This document shows positions 1 through 5,892 of a stretch of DNA of 5,892 bases, piece after piece. This DNA is from Cytophagaceae bacterium (lineage in GTDB: Bacteria > Bacteroidota > Bacteroidia > Cytophagales > Flexibacteraceae). The notes below the pieces were generated by a model. The model did not search any database. It was not told where the DNA came from and saw only the letters and a program-made list of their open reading frames with translations. Position numbers and translations under genes: made by a program. The stretch lies in assembly GCA_947464365.1 (NCBI GenBank), contig CANHWS010000219.1, positions 1 to 5,892 on the forward strand, written 5' to 3'. How positions within the stretch are numbered: position 1 is the stretch's first letter; every line of letters starts with the position of its first letter.

Positions 1-128
1 AGGAAAGCCTAAAGATGCAGGCTGTCAGCCGCAAACAGTTGGACCAACTAGCGAATGACCTGATCAAACCAGAAAAGGCCAGCGTATTGTACTATCACAA
101 ATCAGCAGAAGTAACCACCGAACCATAA
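1..128 (+). CDS. C-terminal end of a protein that starts outside the window, possibly an M16-type peptidase
   Basis: The frame that begins at base 3 stays open for 41 codons and stops with TAA at 126-128; the other two forward frames close earlier. The tail reads from ESLKMQAVSRKQLDQLAND to a hydrophilic end in VTTEP. A 'VSRKQLDQLANDLIKPEKASVLYYHK' type of ending (helix, then a Pro-Glu-Lys turn, then a short hydrophobic strand) resembles the C-terminus of M16 zinc-peptidase-like proteins, where a '...a..yl.p....v.y..p' strand closes the last domain. That is a resemblance only: no catalytic motif lies in the window. The stop is 10 nt before the ispF start, so the two genes are probably co-transcribed. 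Coding is quite sure; the family is a guess. Confidence 0.55.
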   Translation, partial: ESLKMQAVSRKQLDQLANDLIKPEKASVLYYHKSAEVTTEP

Positions 129-138
129 TCCCCTCCTT

Positions 139-636
139 ATGAGCTCCAAACCTATTTTGCCACGTGTTGGCCTTGGATATGATGTCCATCAATTGGTAGA
201 AGGTGTACCCTTTTGGCTAGGTGGTATCCTGCTAGACCATCCCTTTGGCGCCAAAGGCCATTCGGATGCTGATGTCCTGATCCATGCCCTCTGCGATGCC
301 TTGCTAGGTGCCGCCAATCTAAGAGATATCGGTTACCACTTTTCGGACAAAGACGCTCAGTATAAAGGGATTGATAGCAAAATATTGCTCAAACGGGTGG
401 TAGATATGCTTGCCGAAAAGGGTTATGCCATCGGCAATGTGGACTGCATGCTGATGCTGGAGGCACCTAAAATCAACCCGCATATCCCGACCATGCAATC
501 CACCTTAGCAGATGTCATGGGTATTGATCTAGATTGTGTCTCCATCAAAGCCACCACTAGCGAAAAGCTTGGTTTTGTGGGACGTCGCGAAGGCGTAGAA
601 GCACAGGCAGTCGCCTTGATCTACAAGGTGGCCTAA
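139..636 (+). CDS. ispF: 2-C-methyl-D-erythritol 2,4-cyclodiphosphate synthase
   Basis: The enzyme converts 4-diphosphocytidyl-methylerythritol 2-phosphate to methylerythritol 2,4-cyclodiphosphate with release of CMP, in the cytosolic MEP pathway to IPP and DMAPP. The 165-residue length is normal for this small trimeric enzyme, with no fused IspD domain. All family landmarks are visible: the metal-binding D15-V-H17 in RVGLGYDVHQL, the third ligand H41 in GHSDADVLIHALCDALLGAA, the DIG at 63-65, the FSDKD loop at 68-72, EAPKINPH at 108-115, and the CMP-binding ATTSEKLGFVGRREG near 138-152, including T140, E142 and R149. The ATG at 139 leaves a short MSSKPILP leader before the first strand, and no better start exists. 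There is no Shine-Dalgarno sequence; a CCCCTCCT tract sits directly before the ATG. It lies 10 nt after the upstream stop and converges with the next gene. Confidence 0.97.
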   Translation: MSSKPILPRVGLGYDVHQLVEGVPFWLGGILLDHPFGAKGHSDADVLIHALCDALLGAANLRDIGYHFSDKDAQYKGIDSKILLKRVVDMLAEKGYAIGNVDCMLMLEAPKINPHIPTMQSTLADVMGIDLDCVSIKATTSEKLGFVGRREGVEAQAVALIYKVA

Positions 637-663
637 TGCAAACAGCAATGCTGCAAGTTGACT

Positions 664-2718
664 CTAGCTAACACTGATAGGTTTTAGTTGTGATAAGGCC
701 TCTGGCACTGTCCTAACGGGAAGCTTACAAGTATGGTTGTGGCACACATATATAAGTGTCTGATCACCAGTTGGTAACCGATGGGCAGTAAGGGTGGTTC
801 CGTCCTCCTTATCAGTGGCTACCAAAAGCACATTAGGACCTAGGTGTGGAAGTAATTCCGACGCTATACCAGCATAATTTGGTCCCATCACGACAACCTC
901 AGTGGATGGAAAGTGGGATTTGAGCAATAGGCTAGCCCAATGTGCCGTGAACTGGATATCGGTGTTCATCGGCTTGTACATGGACCGCAACATTTGATCT
1001 GACCGTTGCAGCCAACCTTTGTGGTCAAATCGGGAACCGAGATCATACAAAAGGTGAGCCAAGGCGGAATTGCTACTAGGGATCACATTGTCAAAAATCT
1101 CCTTTTTTCGTGCAATTAGGCCGTCGTCTCCTGCTTGGGCAAAGTAATAGAATGGGTCATCCTCACAGCCAAATTTGTCCAAGATTATCTCTAGCACAGC
1201 AACTGATCTATCAAGGAACCCAGCCTCGAATGTAACCTTGTGCAGGTCCAGGTAGGCCTGGGCCAAAAAGGTATAGTCGTCCAAGAAGGCAGGAACCGTT
1301 GCCTGACCTAGTTTCCAGGTGTGCATCAGGCCAGCAGGGCTCAAGGCATTTGGCATAAGATGCCGCTCCAGGAATTTGATTGCATCAATGGCGAGATTCA
1401 GAGCCGCTTTGTGCCCCAGAACAGCATAGACGCGGCAAAGCCCCGAGATCATGAGAGCGTTCCAGCCAGTGATAATTTTGTCATCAAGGCCAGGTTTGGT
1501 TCGCTGTTCGCGGGCGGCCAATAGTGTCGACTGCCACCGTTTGACCTTGACTTTAAGTAGGTCTGTCGTGATGCCATAACGATCAGCAAACTGAGCATCA
1601 GATGTTTTCGGAAACAAGATACTGACACCACCTTCCCAGTTACCGTGTGGCTCAAGGCTATAATAGGCGGTAGCAAGCTCAGCGTCTTGTCCTAAAAGGG
1701 TTGCAAACTCCGCCCAGCTAAATGTGTAGTATTTTCCCTCCTCCCCTTCGGTATCAGCATCAAGGGCAGCATAAAAACCACCTTCAGGGTGCAGCATCTC
1801 GCGGGCTAGCCAGTTGATGGTTTGATCGATTATGGATGTGTAAAGCTCTGATGGGCGAAGCTGATAGGCATTGGCGTAAAGTCCGAGCAGCTGCGCATTA
1901 TCATAGAGCATCTTTTCAAAGTGTGGCGCAAACCACTCGGCATCAACCGAATAGCGCGAAAATCCTCCACCGATCTGGTCATAGATACCTCCCCGTCCTA
2001 TCCGGTTTAGGGACAGGTGTAAGTGTTCGGCTGCATCTGGCTGGTCGCTCGTTTGCGCATACCCCAAAACCCATTGCCAGATGGAAGGCATCATGAATTT
2101 AGGGCTACGGTCCAGACCACCCCAAACCTTATCAAATCGCATGCTTAGGCTGCGATAAAGGCTGTCGATAACCTCGTCGTTGACCTCATTGTTATGGTCG
2201 GGACTGAGGTTGTATTTCAGAACCTCCGGTTTGCGAAGTGCTGTAGCAAATTGCTCGGCACTTTCGGTCAGTTTGGGTTTGTGTTCTTTGTAGGCGAAAG
2301 CTATTTGGGTCAGGAGCTGTGCCCATTGCTGGGGCTGGAAATAGGTCCCTCCATAGAAAGGCTTGAGGTCAGGCAACAAAAACACATTAAGCGGCCATCC
2401 GCCACTAATTCCCATGTGCTGGACGGCATCCATGTAAATGTTGTCCAGATCAGGGCGCTCCTCCCTGTCGATCTTGATGCAGACAAAATGTTCGTTCATC
2501 AACTCAGCAGTTGCCTCCCGCTCGAAACTTTCGTGCTCCATGACATGGCACCAATGGCATGCCGAGTAGCCTATACTGACTAAAATAGGCTTGTCTTCCG
2601 CTTTAGCCTTCTTGATCGCCTCAGCTGACCATGGGAACCAGCTTACCGGATTATAGGCATGCTGAAGCAAGTATGGACTAGTGCTATGTATGAGCTGATT
2701 GGGCTTGTCGTTGGGCAT
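664..2718 (-). CDS. YyaL-type thioredoxin-fold / (alpha/alpha)6-barrel protein (DUF255 family)
   Basis: This 684-residue protein has the usual full length of the YyaL/SSP411 (spermatogenesis-associated protein 20-like) family. The N-terminal thioredoxin-like domain (about 5-165) contains NQLIHSTSPYLLQHAYNPV, the CHWC motif at C54-C57, IDREERPDLD near 83-92 and GGWPLNVFLLPD at 106-117. The rest is a six-hairpin barrel related to N-acylglucosamine 2-epimerases, with GGGFSRYSVD (250-259), HFEKMLYD (266-273), ALDADTEGEEGKYYTF (318-333), HGNWEG (358-363) and DDKIITGWNALM (412-423). The family's terminal VC....C..PV is present as C659 and C664. No signal peptide or membrane segment is seen, so it is probably cytosolic. 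The biochemical role of the family is not well established; a redox function through CHWC and sugar binding in the barrel are both inferences. It is the last of three same-strand genes, 99 nt after the oxidoreductase gene, and could belong to that transcript or stand alone. Confidence 0.93.
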   Translation of the reverse strand: MPNDKPNQLIHSTSPYLLQHAYNPVSWFPWSAEAIKKAKAEDKPILVSIGYSACHWCHVMEHESFEREATAELMNEHFVCIKIDREERPDLDNIYMDAVQHMGISGGWPLNVFLLPDLKPFYGGTYFQPQQWAQLLTQIAFAYKEHKPKLTESAEQFATALRKPEVLKYNLSPDHNNEVNDEVIDSLYRSLSMRFDKVWGGLDRSPKFMMPSIWQWVLGYAQTSDQPDAAEHLHLSLNRIGRGGIYDQIGGGFSRYSVDAEWFAPHFEKMLYDNAQLLGLYANAYQLRPSELYTSIIDQTINWLAREMLHPEGGFYAALDADTEGEEGKYYTFSWAEFATLLGQDAELATAYYSLEPHGNWEGGVSILFPKTSDAQFADRYGITTDLLKVKVKRWQSTLLAAREQRTKPGLDDKIITGWNALMISGLCRVYAVLGHKAALNLAIDAIKFLERHLMPNALSPAGLMHTWKLGQATVPAFLDDYTFLAQAYLDLHKVTFEAGFLDRSVAVLEIILDKFGCEDDPFYYFAQAGDDGLIARKKEIFDNVIPSSNSALAHLLYDLGSRFDHKGWLQRSDQMLRSMYKPMNTDIQFTAHWASLLLKSHFPSTEVVVMGPNYAGIASELLPHLGPNVLLVATDKEDGTTLTAHRLPTGDQTLIYVCHNHTCKLPVRTVPEALSQLKPISVS

Positions 2719-2817
2719 ATTGCTTTGGCAGGATGGCGTGCCAGGCGCGGGTACTTTTGCTTAGTAACTATCAGCTTGCGCTAAAGTTTGTTTCGGCAAT
2801 GGGCCGGTGGTCTATGA

Positions 2818-4224
2818 TTATTTTGTTTTCATCAGGACGGGATCCCAGGCATAGACTTTTTTGTCATAGTATGCTTGGTGGGTCATGATGGCTGGTGCTG
2901 CGGCACGGAATCCAAATGTGGCATCCTCAACAACTCCTTTGTTTCGGCGAATGGCGTCAAAAAAGTTGAAGAGGTGGTCGTCCATGTCATTGTACTCTTT
3001 GGGTGGCTTGTACTCAAATAGCTCAGGATCAGACATTTCCTTACGTTTGTCTGGGTTGTTTTCCTTCCACTCCTTCTGATAACGGTCCTGCATCTCCTTG
3101 CTAAAGCTCTGGATGTTGTAACCTGGCGCGCCACGCTTCACTTTCTTGATCGTGATGCTATTATCAATGGTCATCATGCCTTCACTGCCGATGAACTTAA
3201 AGCCCGTGCTACCACCTGATCCGTCCACAAAATTGGTACGGAGGACTAAGTTGAAGGCTGGGTGGGTCTTGGTTGCAGGATAGTCATACATTCCTAGCAA
3301 AACGTCGGGGATGTCGCGCCCATCCTTCCAGAACCGAAGGCCGCCAGTAGCAGCTATTCGCTCTGGCCCCATGGTATCCAAGATAAAGTGTAGTCCACTA
3401 AAGAGGTGCACAAACAAATCGCCTGCGACTCCTGTGCTATAGTCTTTGTAGTTGCGCCACCTGAAGACCCGCATAGGATCAAAGGCATGTTGTGGCGCTG
3501 ATCCTAAGAATCGTTTCCAATCCACAGTGCGCTCGTTCGCGTCTGGAGCTATGCTATACTGCCAAGCACCCAAGTAGGAGTTGCGATCCCACCAAGCCTC
3601 GACATAATTCAGATCGCCGATGGCGCCACTCCGGTATAACTCACGCGCCTTTTCGTAAACGATGGAGCTAACCCTCTGGCTACCAACCATAAATAAGGTA
3701 TTGGTTTCCTTCTGAGCTTTGATTACCTGTTGTCCTTCGTCGAGCTTATACACCATTGGTTTTTCGCAATAGACCGCCTTGCCAGCTTTAAGGGCCGCAA
3801 TTGAAATCGGGGCGTTCCAGTGATGGGTACCGGCAATGAATACAGCATCAACATCTGGGCGGCTCAGGATCTCTTCGTAATACCGAGTTGTGAAAAGGTC
3901 CTTGCCATGTAGCTCCTTGGCCCTGATAAGGCGACCGTCATAGAGATCTGCTGCGGCAACCATCTTAACACCTGGTACCTTGAGCGCTTGGTCAATGTCG
4001 TATAAACCCCGACCACCGAAGCCAATGCAAGCAATCTGGATCTTATCATTGACAGAAATAGGCTTACGTTTCAGAGATTCTATAGCCTCCACCCTTTCGG
4101 AGCCGGAGCCAATTGCCTGGACGATGGAGGGCAAGCCTAAGGAAAGACCAAGGCCCGCCCCTATGGTTTTGACAAAACTTCGTCTTTGATTTTCGCCTAA
4201 TGGTTGTTCTTCGGACGCTGACAT
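2818..4224 (-). CDS. Gfo/Idh/MocA family oxidoreductase with a twin-arginine signal
   Basis: This 468-residue protein is a predicted NAD(P)-dependent dehydrogenase or oxidoreductase of sugars or polyols. Residues 1-40 look like a Tat signal: a polar n-region, QRRSFVK with R14-R15, a Gly/Leu-rich hydrophobic stretch to about 31, and a possible V-Q-A cleavage site after 37. The Rossmann domain follows with IQIACIGFGGRG (63-72) and an acidic D93 at the end of the second strand. Next come AGTHHWN (131-137) and the family EKP at 154-156, whose K155 is the usual catalytic lysine. The C-terminal domain holds GDLFVHLFSGLHF (268-280), where D269 and H273 sit where the family keeps its other catalytic residues, and ends with a WDP at 460-462. 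Export in folded form would fit a tightly held cofactor, as in Zymomonas glucose-fructose oxidoreductase. It lies 83 nt downstream of the TIM-barrel gene on the same strand. The substrate cannot be read from the sequence. Confidence 0.9.
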   Translation of the reverse strand: MSASEEQPLGENQRRSFVKTIGAGLGLSLGLPSIVQAIGSGSERVEAIESLKRKPISVNDKIQIACIGFGGRGLYDIDQALKVPGVKMVAAADLYDGRLIRAKELHGKDLFTTRYYEEILSRPDVDAVFIAGTHHWNAPISIAALKAGKAVYCEKPMVYKLDEGQQVIKAQKETNTLFMVGSQRVSSIVYEKARELYRSGAIGDLNYVEAWWDRNSYLGAWQYSIAPDANERTVDWKRFLGSAPQHAFDPMRVFRWRNYKDYSTGVAGDLFVHLFSGLHFILDTMGPERIAATGGLRFWKDGRDIPDVLLGMYDYPATKTHPAFNLVLRTNFVDGSGGSTGFKFIGSEGMMTIDNSITIKKVKRGAPGYNIQSFSKEMQDRYQKEWKENNPDKRKEMSDPELFEYKPPKEYNDMDDHLFNFFDAIRRNKGVVEDATFGFRAAAPAIMTHQAYYDKKVYAWDPVLMKTK

Positions 4225-4273
4225 GTATAGGTTTATGAGGGGTGGCTAAAACTCTGTTTCAGGGATTGAGGTC

Positions 4274-4303
4274 AAGATACAAAATTGAGTGGGTGATTGT
4301 CAA
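4274..4303 (-). promoter_or_regulatory. weak promoter-like sequence before the Gfo/Idh/MocA gene
   Basis: On the minus strand TTGACA (4303-4298) is followed after 18 nt by TATCTT (4279-4274), about 49 nt before the ATG at 4224. The first hexamer is a perfect sigma-70 -35 box and the second matches four of six -10 bases. Bacteroidota normally use a different consensus (TTTG and TAnnTTTG), which this fits only in part, so an internal promoter in the 83-nt gap is possible but weakly supported. Confidence 0.2.
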
Positions 4304-4307
4304 GCTA

Positions 4308-5225
4308 CTAGCGTTTGAGCGATTGTTTTAGGTACTGATCGCTAATGGTGGCAGACTCTAGTGGTGTACGTCCGGGTTCTGGCACAGCATCTAGCTCAAC
4401 AATGCCCCAGCCCCTGAATTTGGTTTTATCTAGGGCTGCAAACACACCTTTCAGGTCGACACGGCCTTGGCCTAACTCTACGAATTTGTAGCCGCTTTTG
4501 GCTGCACTATCGTCCTTAACGTCCTTGAGGTGCAGAACGGCTATTTTGTCTCCATACTGGTTAATGGCAGCCACGGGATCACCTCCGCCTTGGGTCAGGT
4601 GTGCGATATCTAGTAAAAGGTTGACCTCCGAACCTGATAGTCCTTCCATGATGATTTCAACCTCTTGGGCTGTCTCGCCCAATTGGTGCATGTGGTTGTG
4701 GTACACAGGCATGATACCAGCATCATGTACCACCTTGCCAACTTCAGCCATTAGCGAGGCATAGGACCGTAGCATTTCCGTAGTCGGCGTACTACCGTCA
4801 GTTGGGCGGCTATTGTTCGTGAACTGGTAGTACTGGACGCCAATAGCTTTGGCAAAGGCCGTTTGTTTTTTGTGGTGCTCTAAAAGGGTTTCTTTCGGTT
4901 TGCCAAGGTCAATGTTCCCACCTGAAAAGACCGGCACTTTGACTTCGTATTGGGCCAAAAGGTCTATCAGCTCCTTTGTTTTGGCGTAATCGGTGCCATA
5001 AGTTTTGTACGTATTGCCCCTTAGTTGGATGCCGTGATAGCCTAAGGACGAGATGTCCTTAATGGCCTGAACATCGTTACCGTTCCAGGCAATGGCCGCA
5101 AAACCTAGTTGATACCGGATACGTCGGGCTGATGCCAAATCAGCAGCTTGACCTAGATCGGTGATCCCTAGTGCCAGACCAGCACTTAGGAGGCTCGCCC
5201 CTTGCAAAAAGCTTCTTCTTTCCAT
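4308..5225 (-). CDS. sugar phosphate isomerase/epimerase-like TIM-barrel protein with a Tat signal
   Basis: From the ATG at 5225 the protein is 305 residues and opens with MERRSFLQGASLL, a clear twin-arginine signal (R3-R4), then a Gly/Ala/Leu hydrophobic core and a possible G-Q-A cleavage site after residue 27. An in-frame ATG at 5342 would add 39 residues before the twin arginines, which is unlike a Tat signal, so the later start is preferred. The mature part matches the xylose isomerase-like TIM-barrel superfamily (AP endonuclease 2 fold): LGFAAIAWNG at the first strand, GYHGIQLRG, a YHNHMHQ segment with H176 and H178, LDIAHL (205-210), HLKD (232-235), ELGQG (250-254) and a late VELD with E277. 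These are the places where the family binds a divalent metal. Members isomerise, epimerise or dehydrate sugars and inositols, often beside a Gfo/Idh/MocA dehydrogenase, as here. The exact reaction is unknown. It is the first gene of the minus-strand series. Confidence 0.9.
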   Translation of the reverse strand: MERRSFLQGASLLSAGLALGITDLGQAADLASARRIRYQLGFAAIAWNGNDVQAIKDISSLGYHGIQLRGNTYKTYGTDYAKTKELIDLLAQYEVKVPVFSGGNIDLGKPKETLLEHHKKQTAFAKAIGVQYYQFTNNSRPTDGSTPTTEMLRSYASLMAEVGKVVHDAGIMPVYHNHMHQLGETAQEVEIIMEGLSGSEVNLLLDIAHLTQGGGDPVAAINQYGDKIAVLHLKDVKDDSAAKSGYKFVELGQGRVDLKGVFAALDKTKFRGWGIVELDAVPEPGRTPLESATISDQYLKQSLKR

Positions 5226-5362
5226 GGTTAATGGTGTGTTTATGATTCTAAAAGCGCTTGATCTAACTCCACCAAACACCAACCAAGGCCAGGCTGACAG
5301 AACTGGGCCACTAGTTAATAAATAATGGGGCCGTATCAGCAAAAGCAGTGGCAGGATTGGTT

Positions 5363-5380
5363 ATAATCATGGGTGATTAT
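5363..5380. repeat. perfect 7-bp inverted repeat, possible operator
   Basis: ATAATCA at 5363-5369 and TGATTAT at 5374-5380 are exact reverse complements separated by TGGG. The 18-bp symmetric site lies almost midway in the divergent region, 137 nt from the TIM-barrel start and 141 nt from the menA start. Its A+T-rich arms and short spacer fit a binding site for a dimeric regulator better than a terminator, since no T-run follows on either strand. The regulatory role is inference. Confidence 0.4.
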
Positions 5381-5403
5381 CTTAAAAGTTGGACCCTATC
5401 AGG

Positions 5404-5421
5404 TTTGCAAGCAAATTGCAA
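5404..5421. repeat. TTGCAA direct/inverted repeat upstream of menA
   Basis: TTGCAA, itself a palindrome, occurs at 5405-5410 and again at 5416-5421 with 5 nt between, so the copies are 11 bp apart, about one helical turn. Overlapping it, TTTGC-AA-GCAAA at 5404-5415 is a small inverted repeat. Placement about 100 nt before menA would suit a regulatory site, but short A+T-rich repeats of this size can occur by chance. Confidence 0.25.
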
Positions 5422-5521
5422 CCTCGAAAGTGATAGCCATCTACAATTTAGGTCCTCAAAACGTGCCTACCCAAGTTGACCTGCATCTTAAGTTCACAAC
5501 AACCCCTCCTCAGTCCAGCAA

Positions 5522-5892
5522 ATGACATCTTGGATCAAAGCAGCCCGACCACGCACCCTTCCACTTGCTCTCAGCACAGTTGGCCTCGGCGGAGTATTGG
5601 CCTATCTCAATGGCTTTTTCAAGCTTGATCTCCTCTTGTTATCCATCCTGACAACGACTTTGCTTCAGATCCTGAGCAACTTTGCCAATGATTATGGCGA
5701 TAGCAAACATGGAGCTGACAACCCGGCCTTTAAGCGCCAAGGTCCAGCACGTGCTGTCCAGATGGGGGACATAAAACCTGGGGCCATGATGGTTGCAATT
5801 GTGCTGACCTCGATTCTTGCATTTGTATCTGGGTTGGCATTGCTTTACCACGCCTTCGGTACCGACCTAACCTATTGGAAATGGTTTTTGGG
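5522..5892 (+). CDS. menA: 1,4-dihydroxy-2-naphthoate polyprenyltransferase, N-terminal part (cut by window end)
   Basis: The frame from the ATG at 5522 is open to the window end, giving 123 codons plus two bases. It begins MTSWIKAARPRTLPLA, the typical MenA start, in which the W-I-K-A-A-R-P-R-T segment precedes the first membrane helix. The prenyl-diphosphate/Mg-binding motif of UbiA-type prenyltransferases is seen as NDYGDSKHGAD at 56-66, followed by the GPARAVQMGDI segment (74-84) that separates MenA from other UbiA members. Hydrophobic stretches near 12-30, 36-54 and 88-110 fit membrane helices. The enzyme joins a polyprenyl chain to dihydroxynaphthoate in the inner membrane, giving demethylmenaquinone. 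No Shine-Dalgarno sequence is present. The gene is divergent from the TIM-barrel gene. About the last 60 percent of a normal MenA (around 300 residues) is missing only because of the window edge. Confidence 0.93.
   Translation, partial: MTSWIKAARPRTLPLALSTVGLGGVLAYLNGFFKLDLLLLSILTTTLLQILSNFANDYGDSKHGADNPAFKRQGPARAVQMGDIKPGAMMVAIVLTSILAFVSGLALLYHAFGTDLTYWKWFL

Larger units (their letters stand above)
5226..5521. other. divergent intergenic region between the TIM-barrel gene and menA
   Basis: This 296-nt stretch holds no gene that I can support. It must contain the start signals for both menA (+) and the minus-strand series. I see no convincing Bacteroidota-type TTTG / TAnnTTTG promoter pair on either strand. 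What stands out is a perfect inverted repeat at 5363-5380 and a TTGCAA repeat at 5405-5421, both listed separately, and an A+T-rich patch at 5311-5327. Confidence 0.7.

Noticed and set aside
637..663. CAGCA-A-TGCTG symmetry at 643-653 between the convergent ispF and YyaL-type genes, considered as a shared terminator
   Set aside because: A real hairpin would have only four pairs around a three-base loop and no T-run follows on either strand.
2194..2583. 129-codon open frame on the + strand inside the YyaL-type gene
   Set aside because: It is antisense to a fully conserved region of a recognised protein (including the CHWC and GGWPLNVFLLPD segments), and its translation has no recognisable motif.
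2726..2743. TGGCA/TGCCA inverted repeat with a nested TGGC-GT-GCCA just upstream of the YyaL-type gene
   Set aside because: The arms are four or five bases with an 8-nt or 2-nt spacer. There is no T-run, and G+C-rich symmetry of this size is expected by chance.
2794..2806. CGGC-AATGG-GCCG after the oxidoreductase stop, considered as a terminator on the minus strand
   Set aside because: The stem has only four pairs and is followed by mixed sequence rather than a run of T.
4498..4764. 88-codon open frame on the + strand inside the TIM-barrel gene
   Set aside because: It is opposite the conserved HNH, LDIAH and HLKD segments, so the coding strand is clear; the antisense product is unlike any known protein I recognise.
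5639..5851. 70-codon open frame on the - strand opposite menA
   Set aside because: It lies entirely opposite the conserved prenyltransferase motifs of menA and its Cys/His-rich look comes from reading those codons in reverse.

Overview
This window is ordinary chromosomal DNA, most likely from a member of the Bacteroidota (Cytophagales-like). That placement is an inference. It rests on the MEP-pathway and menaquinone genes, on a Gfo/Idh/MocA oxidoreductase paired with a sugar isomerase-like TIM barrel that both carry twin-arginine signals, on the absence of a Shine-Dalgarno sequence before any start, and on the general look of the proteins. Base composition is moderate (roughly half G+C by eye) and shows no obvious break that would mark a transferred block.

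Left part (+ strand): the last ~41 codons of a gene that begins outside the window, possibly an M16-type peptidase, end 10 nt before ispF, a complete MEP-pathway cyclodiphosphate synthase of the isoprenoid route. ispF converges on the next gene with only 27 nt between the two stop codons.

Centre (- strand, transcribed right to left): three genes in one direction, with gaps of 83 and 99 nt. In transcription order they are a Tat-signal TIM-barrel protein of the sugar phosphate isomerase/epimerase superfamily (start best placed at 5225), a Tat-signal Gfo/Idh/MocA oxidoreductase, and a large YyaL-type (DUF255) protein with a thioredoxin fold followed by an (alpha/alpha)6 barrel. The first two look like a functional pair acting on a sugar or polyol outside the cytoplasm. 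The third may only be a neighbour.

Right part: a 296-nt divergent intergenic region carries a clean 7-bp inverted repeat (ATAATCA-TGGG-TGATTAT) and a TTGCAA repeat. It is followed on the + strand by the first 123 codons of menA (1,4-dihydroxy-2-naphthoate prenyltransferase), cut by the window edge. ispF (isoprenoid precursor) and menA (prenyl acceptor step of menaquinone) are related in pathway but are not in one operon here.

I see no mobile element, CRISPR array, tRNA or rRNA, and nothing I can defend as a wholly new system. The points most worth checking are the exported oxidoreductase/isomerase pair, the inverted repeat in the divergent region and the CCCCTCCT motif shared upstream of two starts.
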